A DNA stretch of 10,865 nt from Candidatus Hydrogenedentota bacterium (GTDB lineage: Bacteria > Hydrogenedentota > Hydrogenedentia > Hydrogenedentales > SLHB01), in the NCBI GenBank assembly GCA_003557825.1, contig PWNM01000441.1, positions 1-10,865 of the forward strand. The letters run 5' to 3'. A program made the position numbers and the translations under genes. Numbering within the stretch: position 1 is the first letter of the stretch; each line of letters opens with the position of its first letter. The notes under the pieces were generated by a model, which worked only from the letters and a program-made list of their open reading frames with translations, was not told the DNA's origin and made no database searches. Shown in pieces: positions 6,591 to 10,865 of the stretch.

Positions 6591-7651
6591 CCCCAGCCGC
6601 CGAATTCACCTTGTAGATGGACCCAGTTCGTGCCATGTGGCGGAACCGGCGTGCCGCCCCACGAGTTGGTCGGCAGGCCGTTTACCCACATCGGGAATGC
6701 CTCGTCTACACGAATGAAGCGGACATGTCCGTCCATGAAAAGCACATTCGAGCCTCCTGGAATGTGGTTGAACCGGACATTACCTGCGTCGCCCACAAGC
6801 GGCGACCGCCAGGTCGAGCCGTGGCCGAAAGCGTCGTACATAACGAGCATCTGGCTTTGGGCGTGGGCGCCGGCAGCGGGGTTGTTGATGTCGGTGATGA
6901 AGAACCGCTCCATTCCCTCACGCAGCCGCTGCGCATCGCCTGGACGGATGGTCACGCCGTCATCGCCCACAAGATTGGGCCATGGCGTAAGGTTGGCCGT
7001 AACATCATCCGCGCCGGGAACCCAGCCACCGGGACCGTAGCGAACCGTGATGGGACTGCATCCGCCCAAATAGCAGGAGGAATCGACCTGCCCCAGTTCG
7101 GCTCCGTAGATAGCCACATCCGTACCCCCATGCCACCAATGGAACATGGCGGCTCCGGACTGGACGAATTGTGCCGTGTCGCGAGCGACATAGGGCGTGT
7201 AGATGTAGGAAATGGGAAGCGACAGCTTCGAATGCAGGCATACCTGACGAAGATGCTCTGTGCCGCCCGTGCTGTTAGCAATCCGTTCGATCTGTGCGAC
7301 GTAATCGGTCTCTATCCCGGCCTCTTGGCCCAGATAGTCGCCGCCGGAATCCGAAGGACAACGTGCGATTGCCGGATCGTTCCAGTAATCGGGATAGATG
7401 GCCCGGGAATCGTACGACCGTTGCCACTTCGAGCAATGCTGGACGTAATAGGACCCCGGCGGGAAGTATCCAGCCCGGTCCTCGGCAGAATACATTTTGA
7501 AGATAAGCCCCCATTGCTTCAGATTGTTGGCGCACGAAGCGCGTCGAGCCGCTTCTCGAGCGCGGGCAAGGGCCGGCAACAGTATGGCGGCCAAGATGGC
7601 GATGATCGCAATCACCACCAAGAGCTCAATCAACGTAAACCCTTTTTTCAT
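6587..7651 (-). CDS. Type II/IV prepilin-like protein with H-X-DG motif (DUF1559-like)
   Basis: A 354-residue pseudopilin-like protein. The class III signal MKKGFTLIELLVVIAIIAIL is clear: the prepilin peptidase would cut after G4, giving mature F5 with the conserved E9. A membrane helix spans about 5-26, then a helical stretch LARAREAARRASCANNLKQWG. The large C-terminal part is extracellular or periplasmic, with six cysteines (40, 73, 98, 138, 193, 198). Near the end comes H296...D307-G308 in HIPGGSNVLFMDGHVRF, the prepilin-processing-associated H-X9-DG motif, here with ten residues between. Paralogs occur in many copies in Planctomycetes and relatives. I chose the ATG at 7651 because it gives a canonical leader and AAAGGA lies 8 bases upstream. 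The open frame continues upstream, with a possible GTG at 7768. A tandem hairpin follows the gene; a long structured leader precedes it. Confidence 0.9.
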   Translation of the reverse strand: MKKGFTLIELLVVIAIIAILAAILLPALARAREAARRASCANNLKQWGLIFKMYSAEDRAGYFPPGSYYVQHCSKWQRSYDSRAIYPDYWNDPAIARCPSDSGGDYLGQEAGIETDYVAQIERIANSTGGTEHLRQVCLHSKLSLPISYIYTPYVARDTAQFVQSGAAMFHWWHGGTDVAIYGAELGQVDSSCYLGGCSPITVRYGPGGWVPGADDVTANLTPWPNLVGDDGVTIRPGDAQRLREGMERFFITDINNPAAGAHAQSQMLVMYDAFGHGSTWRSPLVGDAGNVRFNHIPGGSNVLFMDGHVRFIRVDEAFPMWVNGLPTNSWGGTPVPPHGTNWVHLQGEFGGWG

Positions 7652-7719
7652 GACTCGTTTCCTTTCAGGTTGTATCAATGGGATTAATGGACAACATGAC
7701 AGGATATTACGCAGACGCC

Positions 7720-7779
7720 ACCTCCTTTCAGATTGTACTCCGATGAGCCTGTGACGACAGCGGGCCACGTACCTCCTTT
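7720..7779 (-). promoter_or_regulatory. Two extra full-strength Shine-Dalgarno sequences in the prepilin leader
   Basis: AAAGGAGGT occurs on the minus strand at 7771-7779 and again at 7720-7728, in addition to the AAAGGA that serves the ATG at 7651. The first is followed 2 bases later by a GTG (7766-7768) in frame with the prepilin gene; using it would add 39 residues. The second has no well-spaced ATG or GTG. They may be ribosome standby sites, an alternative start or leader-peptide sites. Confidence 0.4.
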
Positions 7780-7805
7780 CTCTATAGGCCCGTGGGTTGG
7801 CGCTA

Positions 7806-7822
7806 GAGACAGCAGTTGTCTC
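7806..7822 (-). other. Hairpin in the prepilin leader
   Basis: Arms GAGACA (7806-7811) and TGTCTC (7817-7822) pair perfectly around a 5-base loop. It lies just after the terminator-like structure at 7833-7864 and before the first Shine-Dalgarno sequence. The role is unknown. Confidence 0.35.
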
Positions 7823-7832
7823 CCGTGATGGC

Positions 7833-7864
7833 AAAAAAACGAGGGCAACGGCGCATGATGCCCC
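7833..7864 (-). terminator. Intrinsic-terminator-like structure inside the prepilin leader
   Basis: Read on the minus strand, GGGGCA (7859-7864) pairs with TGCCCT (7842-7847), 6 bp with one wobble and an 11-base loop. Two bases later come seven T residues (7833-7839). This is the only U-tract terminator shape in the window. It lies about 275 nt after the predicted transcription start and about 180 nt before the prepilin ATG. It could be an attenuator, or the end of a separate small RNA. Confidence 0.5.
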
Positions 7865-7991
7865 AGCAACGGACAGGAGGATGGTTTTCCCCGCATCGGA
7901 TATGAAAGATAGCGGGATGCACGGATTCGATGTATGAAAGTGGACGCCGAGGGGAACAGGGGAAGAGCAGAGCCCACGTGTGTCAAGAGCA

Positions 7992-8005
7992 ATCGAGCGC
8001 TCGAT
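7992..8005. repeat. Perfect 14-bp palindrome
   Basis: ATCGAGCGCTCGAT reads the same on both strands. In the minus-strand transcript predicted from the 8146-8174 promoter it would fold as a 5-bp stem with a GCGC loop. It could equally be a DNA-binding site for a dimeric regulator. Confidence 0.5.
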
Positions 8006-8145
8006 GTCCGTGCCATGTGCTTGTCCCTCATCCTTGCTATGGCGCTGAACCCGGAATATAGACGCATACATCGTGCAAAATGCAAGCAGAAAGAGTACTT
8101 CCAATGCGTAAAGACCTTACAAAGAGTAAAGCCAATCTAAGTGTG

Positions 8146-8174
8146 AGTATAATTGATTGAATGCGGCTTGTCAA
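8146..8174 (-). promoter_or_regulatory. Near-consensus sigma-70 promoter
   Basis: On the minus strand TTGACA (8169-8174) is followed by exactly 17 bases and TATACT (8146-8151), one base from the TATAAT consensus. Transcription would start near 8139, almost 490 nt before the prepilin ATG. AT-rich sequence lies upstream, including an ATGCAA-AA-TTGCAT inverted repeat at 8200-8213 that could be an activator or repressor site. This is one of the two best promoter matches in the window. Confidence 0.65.
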
Positions 8175-8330
8175 TACTAAGTTTATAAAGTGTGCAAGCA
8201 TGCAAAATTGCATAGAAAATCAAAGAACAAGGCAGGGGAGCGGTCGGTCAGACGAGGCGTAAACGAAAACAGCCTCAGCTGCGCGGTGAATTTATCAGGA
8301 GGTTTCCCTGTTTTTGGGTCCGGAATACCC

Positions 8331-8347
8331 GCGAGTGTATACACCGC
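8331..8347 (-). terminator. Small hairpin downstream of the AbiEii gene
   Basis: The 10-bp palindrome GTGTATACAC (8335-8344) is flanked by GCG and CGC that also pair past one bulged A. It lies about 20 bases after the AbiEii stop codon. It is short and has no U tract, so a terminator role is only suggested by position. Confidence 0.25.
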
Positions 8348-8365
8348 AGCGTTGTCTGTTGTGTA

Positions 8366-9286
8366 TCAATATTCTGTGTTCGCCGACCAGCCACTCCCGG
8401 GAGTCCAGTGAAGACGAAGCGTCTTGCCGAGGACGATGGATTCCAGGACCGGCGCAAGGAACTCGCGAATCGCAGGAACGACCTCGCTGAGTTCAAGGTC
8501 CGCCTGATCGGGAATCGTGCGGCGGAGGAATGCCTTCCACTGTGTCTGCTTGATTAGGTTCGCCGCGAATTCATCTTGAAGGCCGGGCGGTACTTGCGAT
8601 GGCAGTTCCCGGCCACGCCGTTTGAGCGTGGTGTCGATCGCCTTGGCGAGCAGAGCAGTATCGAAGGGGAATCGTTGTGCCAGCGTCCAGAGATCGTAGT
8701 AGTCCTTCATACGACTGTTGCGGAGGCCAAGCACGATCATGGCGTCGACCTTCTCCGCCACGACCGTTTCCCTGGGATACGTCTTCATCTCGGGGTGTGG
8801 AAGATCGAGCAGGACGGGGTAATTCGACTTCTCCGGATCGGGAACGATGGCGTCGCCGAATCCAACATCCACCGAGACGTTGAGCCTGGTGTTTCCCAGC
8901 TGCCCCGGAATCTTGACCCGCAGCCCCTGATAGACCTCCACCTCCCTGATCTCCTCGATCTCGATTCCATCCTTTGAGAACTCGAGCCCATCGTCTTCGA
9001 CAGGCATCTCGCAGATATCCTCGAAGATGCTCCTCAAGCTGGCGGAGGAGAGATCGCCGAAGGCGAGCAGATCCAGGTCTTGCGTCGGACGATGCAAGTC
9101 CTCCAGCCACAGGACGAACAACATCGCCCCTTTCAGCACGAACCGGTCCGCATGAGGCGAACGGGAGAGGCGGTACATCAGGCGTTCGATTCCATAGCGC
9201 GTCAGCGTGTGGTTGTGGTTTACTTGATGTTCGCGTGAATGGTTCAGCAGCCGCGCCTGGATCGAATGGGATCGGGACGTGCTCAA
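8366..9286 (-). CDS. abiEii: AbiEii-type nucleotidyltransferase toxin
   Basis: A 306-residue toxin of the AbiEii/AbiGii family, the nucleotidyltransferase of type IV toxin-antitoxin and abortive-infection systems. Family work shows such proteins are GTP-binding nucleotidyltransferases and stop growth; the related MenT toxins add nucleotides to tRNA 3' ends. Visible motifs are LKGAMLF (51-57), then RPTQDLDLLAFG with the DLD pair at 70-72, a third carboxylate near VSVDVGFGD (D140), and the C-terminal signature EKVDAMIVLGLRNSRMKDYYDLW (178-200) with its conserved lysines, arginine and aspartates. All key residues look intact, so the toxin is probably active. Its ATG overlaps the stop region of the upstream antitoxin gene by 4 bases (ATGA), which ties their translation together. 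It is the second gene of the operon. Confidence 0.93.
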   Translation of the reverse strand: MSTSRSHSIQARLLNHSREHQVNHNHTLTRYGIERLMYRLSRSPHADRFVLKGAMLFVLWLEDLHRPTQDLDLLAFGDLSSASLRSIFEDICEMPVEDDGLEFSKDGIEIEEIREVEVYQGLRVKIPGQLGNTRLNVSVDVGFGDAIVPDPEKSNYPVLLDLPHPEMKTYPRETVVAEKVDAMIVLGLRNSRMKDYYDLWTLAQRFPFDTALLAKAIDTTLKRRGRELPSQVPPGLQDEFAANLIKQTQWKAFLRRTIPDQADLELSEVVPAIREFLAPVLESIVLGKTLRLHWTPGSGWSANTEY

Positions 9287-9882
9287 AGAAGCGCCTCCAG
9301 ATAAGGTTCCATGACCCCTTCCACGCGGCAGACCCGAGCGTATTTCGTGAGGTCGTCGATTGGCCCTTTGCGCTGGCGCAGGTAATCCCGGAGTGCTTCG
9401 GCGGCCACGTCCACCCCGATCTTGTTGCGGTACTTGAAGCAGTCCGCGACGGTCTTGGCGGCAGAGAACACCCGGAGTTCCGCACCATCCACATCATGCG
9501 ATTCGACGCCGGCCTTCAGCGACTCGGCGGAGAACCGCGCGATGCGAAGCTTGACGAGGCCGATCCGAGGAATCTCCTTCGACTCGCCGATGGCCAGCCA
9601 GACCTCGAAAGGACTTTGAGTGGTCATGCCGTGAAACTGGAGCGCTGAAAGCAGGCAGATCACTCCATGGGGAACGAGTTTGCAGACCTCCACCAAGCTG
9701 CGATGCTCCGTATGGATGGTGCCGGGAAGCGCGTAGAGGCCGCGATCCAGTCGTTCGAGCAGCCCACGCTCGCACGCGATGGATAGATACTGACGCGGGA
9801 TGCCGTGGTCGGCCAGGTCACGGGCGCGGATTAGCCCTTTGCTTTTGGTCATGTGCAGGAGGTCTTCGAGGTGCGTCGACAT
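9283..9882 (-). CDS. abiEi: AbiEi-type antitoxin and transcriptional repressor
   Basis: A 199-residue antitoxin of the AbiEi family. The N-terminal winged helix-turn-helix (residues 1-54; segments GLIRARDLADHGIPRQYLSIA and LDRGLYALPG) binds the operon promoter. The rest is the AbiEi C-terminal domain (HGVICLLSALQFHGM, then VFSAAKTVADCFKYRNKIG). Known homologs neutralise AbiEii without stable binding (type IV) and repress their own operon. The start at 9882 has no Shine-Dalgarno sequence. The -10 box ends 9 bases before the ATG, so the mRNA would have a leader of only a few bases or none. Met11 is an alternative but also lacks a ribosome site and would cut into the first helix. It overlaps the toxin gene by 4 bases. 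Confidence 0.92.
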   Translation of the reverse strand: MSTHLEDLLHMTKSKGLIRARDLADHGIPRQYLSIACERGLLERLDRGLYALPGTIHTEHRSLVEVCKLVPHGVICLLSALQFHGMTTQSPFEVWLAIGESKEIPRIGLVKLRIARFSAESLKAGVESHDVDGAELRVFSAAKTVADCFKYRNKIGVDVAAEALRDYLRQRKGPIDDLTKYARVCRVEGVMEPYLEALL

Positions 9883-9889
9883 AGTGTGG

Positions 9890-9942
9890 CAATTTTACGA
9901 AATCGCTGGACTTGTTGTCAATCCCCTCGATTACGTCAATTG
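9890..9942 (-). promoter_or_regulatory. AbiE promoter with flanking inverted repeat (candidate AbiEi operator)
   Basis: On the minus strand TTGACA (9916-9921) and TAAAAT (9892-9897) are separated by 18 bases. An imperfect inverted repeat surrounds them: one arm at 9890-9905 covers the -10 box, the other at 9928-9942 lies just upstream of the -35. The arms match at 13 of 16 aligned positions with one gap. AbiEi antitoxins are known to bind inverted repeats in their own promoter, so this is the expected operator position. Confidence 0.6.
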
Positions 9943-10083
9943 AGCCTGGTGGTGCCGCGCCCGTTCTGCGCCCCAGATTTCGCATGGTTGCACCCGCCCA
10001 GCGAACGAGAAAGGGTTGTTAACCCGATCGGGGTGTTAATCCAAGAGTCTCAGAGGTTCGCAGAGGTCACACTCGCAGACCGG

Positions 10084-10104
10084 GCGCAAATAACCCAGTT
10101 GCGC
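10084..10104. other. Inverted repeat in the gene-free stretch
   Basis: GCGCAA (10084-10089) and TTGCGC (10099-10104) pair around a 9-base loop. A 10-bp palindrome CCCGATCGGG lies nearby at 10023-10032. I see no gene in 9943-10191, and these inverted repeats are the only structure I can point to. Confidence 0.3.
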
Positions 10105-10187
10105 TTGGGCCGCCGGAAAGGTGTTTGCAACACAGAGAGTGGCGGGAAATGTCGCGGGGCGCGCAGGTGCGGCAACGATAGGCGGAT

Positions 10188-10227
10188 ACGACGAAGGCCC
10201 GAGACGGGCTGTCTCGGGCCTTCGCGT
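10188..10227. terminator. Strong hairpin at the left end of the GIY-YIG unit
   Basis: Arms of 14 bases (10192-10205 and 10211-10224) pair perfectly around GGGCT, and ACG/CGT extend the stem past one bulged A. No U tract follows on either strand. It lies about 38 bases downstream of the left tRNA-like repeat on the minus strand, so it could end the GIY-YIG transcript or mark the end of the element. Confidence 0.5.
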
Positions 10228-10264
10228 TAACCTATTGCGACCGCAGTTACGCGGTGGATTTGTC

Positions 10265-10346
10265 TGGCTCCGCGGACAGGACTCGGATTCGCCGTCGGCT
10301 AACCGTAGGCCTGTGATACGCCGTAGGCGTATTAACAGTCACCCGC
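10265..10346 (-). repeat. tRNA-Asn-derived repeat, copy A (left), including CCA
   Basis: Read on the minus strand, the repeat starts with an anticodon-arm-like piece (GCGGGTGACTGTTAA, 14 of 15 identical to the tRNA-Asn at 10799-10865). It ends with the T-arm 3' side, acceptor and CCA (22 of 23 identical). Between these lie extra palindromic bases, including the perfect 7-bp hairpin 10316-10332. It is 73/80 identical to copy B without gaps. Its first 15 bases are the last codons and stop of the GIY-YIG gene. Confidence 0.85.
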
Positions 10347-10607
10347 TTTTTGATCAAGAAGGTTAGCGCGAATCCATTCCCGTCCTTGGCCGGATTTTAG
10401 TTGGCGCTCTCTATGCATGGCCTGCGAGCGGGTTGGGAATTCCTCGCAGTGAATGAGAACCCATGGGCCTTTGTTGCGCTTTGTATAAAGAGTGAGCTTG
10501 CATTCGGGATCGTTGTGCTGCTTGATGCGGTGGGCGATGTCGTTGGTTTGCCCGACATAGGTTTTGCCGGTCGACTCGGATCTTAGAATATAGACGTAAT
10601 ACGGCAT
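10332..10607 (-). CDS. Small GIY-YIG nuclease
   Basis: A 91-residue single-domain GIY-YIG protein of the YhbQ/UPF0213-like group. The first motif is YVYILRS (4-10), the second TYVGQT (16-21). R27 in HRIKQHN is the probable catalytic arginine and E67 in MHRERQLKSGQGR the probable metal-binding glutamate. The length is normal for the group, and the family's function in bacteria is mostly unsettled; relatives include homing endonucleases and DNA-repair nucleases. I chose the ATG at 10607 because it gives the usual M-x-Y-x-VYIL beginning; the open frame continues to 10799 but only translates repeat sequence. No clear ribosome site is seen. The last four residues (AGDC) and the stop codon come from the tRNA-like repeat. 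It lies between two such repeats, downstream of tRNA-Asn. Confidence 0.88.
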   Translation of the reverse strand: MPYYVYILRSESTGKTYVGQTNDIAHRIKQHNDPECKLTLYTKRNKGPWVLIHCEEFPTRSQAMHRERQLKSGQGREWIRANLLDQKAGDC

Positions 10608-10663
10608 GATGACATATACGAATCGATACCGACGTTTGCACCGGAAGCAACCATCACGAATTT

Positions 10664-10743
10664 GCTCCGCGGACAGGACTCGAATCCGCCTTCGGCGAAC
10701 CGCAGGCCTGTGATGCGCCGTAGGCGGATTAACAGTCACCCGC
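10664..10743 (-). repeat. tRNA-Asn-derived repeat, copy B (right), lacking CCA
   Basis: An 80-nt direct copy of the left repeat with 7 substitutions and no gaps. On the minus strand its tRNA-like end carries TTCGAGTCCTGTCCGCGGAG, identical to the tRNA-Asn T-arm and acceptor, but the CCA is replaced by CAA. The inserted segments at 10683-10697 and 10716-10730 pair with each other at 14 of 15 positions, giving a long hairpin. It lies 55 bases downstream of the tRNA and 56 bases before the GIY-YIG start codon. Confidence 0.85.
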
Positions 10744-10762
10744 GCAAATGCTACGCTTATAT

Positions 10763-10789
10763 GAAAGGCCGCATCGGATGACGCGGCCT
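10763..10789 (-). terminator. Terminator candidate of tRNA-Asn
   Basis: AGGCCGC (10766-10772) and GCGGCCT (10783-10789) form a 7-bp stem with a 10-base loop. On the minus strand it is followed by a short TTTCATAT. It begins 10 bases after the CCA of tRNA-Asn, the expected place for the end of the tRNA transcript. Confidence 0.55.
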
Positions 10790-10798
10790 GAACACACA

Positions 10799-10865
10799 TG
10801 GCTCCGCGGACAGGACTCGAACCTGTGACCTAGTGGTTAACAGCCACCCGCTCTACCAACTGAGC
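10799..10865 (-). tRNA. tRNA-Asn(GTT), 5' end beyond the window
   Basis: The visible 67 bases fold as a standard tRNA. The D-stem GCTC/GAGC starts right at the window edge. The anticodon stem GGTGG/CCACT (one G-U pair) holds the loop CTGTTAA with anticodon GTT at 10839-10841. The T-stem is ACAGG/CCTGT with loop TTCGAGT, and the 3' acceptor strand CCGCGGA is followed by discriminator G and an encoded CCA (10799-10801). The first nine bases (5' acceptor strand and positions 8-9) lie outside the window. It is the apparent source of the two repeats downstream. Confidence 0.95.

Larger units (their letters stand above)
7833..8139 (-). ncRNA. Candidate leader RNA or small RNA upstream of the prepilin gene
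   Basis: The stretch between a near-consensus promoter (8146-8174) and the U-tract terminator shape (7833-7864) would make an RNA of about 307 nt. It contains a perfect 14-bp palindrome (7992-8005). Open frames through it have no ribosome site and no recognisable protein, so I do not call a CDS. I recognise no known riboswitch class. 7652-8365 is otherwise empty of genes. The RNA is inferred from its two ends only. Confidence 0.3.

Noticed and set aside
7684..8085. 133-codon minus-strand frame in the prepilin leader
   Set aside because: No ribosome site and no family; its composition looks like untranslated sequence, and the region fits a structured leader better.
7652..8104. Prepilin gene starting at 8104 with a 151-residue N-terminal extension
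   Set aside because: MKKGFTLIEL at 7651 is a canonical class III leader with its own ribosome site; the extension shows no conserved feature.
8571..9497. 308-codon minus-strand frame across the AbiE junction
   Set aside because: It overlaps AbiEi and AbiEii in another frame, is Arg/Ser/Pro-rich and shows no motif; both AbiE proteins have intact family signatures.
10265..10743. Two extra functional tRNA genes
   Set aside because: Both copies lack the 5' acceptor strand and D-arm and carry inserts in the anticodon and T arms, so they cannot fold as normal tRNAs.
10608..10799. 64-residue N-terminal extension of the GIY-YIG protein
   Set aside because: It is only a translation of the tRNA-like repeat and tRNA terminator; the domain begins at the ATG at 10607.
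10265..10865. CRISPR array or phage attachment sites
   Set aside because: There are only two long repeats with a gene between them and no integrase, cas or phage gene.

Overview
The window looks like part of a chromosome from a moderately GC-rich, uncultured-type bacterium. A URO-D-like protein without HemE motifs, a prepilin-like protein with a C-terminal H-X-DG motif, and a DUF1573 protein next to a tiny lipoprotein suggest Planctomycetota, Lentisphaerota/Verrucomicrobiota or Hydrogenedentota. This placement is inferred from gene content only. There is no phage, transposase, integrase or CRISPR array.

Layout. 3-1019 (+): the 3' part of an HtpX-type M48 membrane protease with an added C-terminal zinc ribbon. 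1023-2165 (-): URO-D/MtaA-like protein, convergent with htpX. 2364-3209 (-): two-gene cassette of a small nucleotidyltransferase and an 89-residue partner, with a palindrome beside its -10 box. 3452-5319 (+): FkbM methyltransferase and GT4 glycosyltransferase overlapping by ATGA, probably acting on surface glycans. 5360-7651 (-): DUF1573 protein, small lipoprotein and prepilin-like protein. 7652-8365: no protein gene, but a near-consensus promoter, a hairpin and an intrinsic-terminator-like structure well upstream of the prepilin gene, suggesting a regulated leader or a small RNA. 8366-9882 (-): AbiE-type toxin-antitoxin operon (AbiEi antitoxin, AbiEii nucleotidyltransferase toxin), with a strong promoter placed almost on its start codon and an inverted repeat around it. 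9883-10865: tRNA-Asn(GTT), cut by the window edge, followed on the minus strand by two 80-nt repeats made of tRNA-Asn pieces with extra palindromic sequence, and a small GIY-YIG nuclease gene between them.

The most unusual part is 10265-10865. A one-gene GIY-YIG unit lies between tRNA-Asn-derived repeats directly downstream of the real tRNA-Asn gene. Its last codons and stop codon are supplied by the anticodon-arm part of one repeat. This could be a minimal mobile element that uses tRNA sequence. The second candidate is the structured leader of the prepilin gene. The two nucleotidyltransferase cassettes and the GIY-YIG unit mark the window as an accessory region set among ordinary envelope genes.
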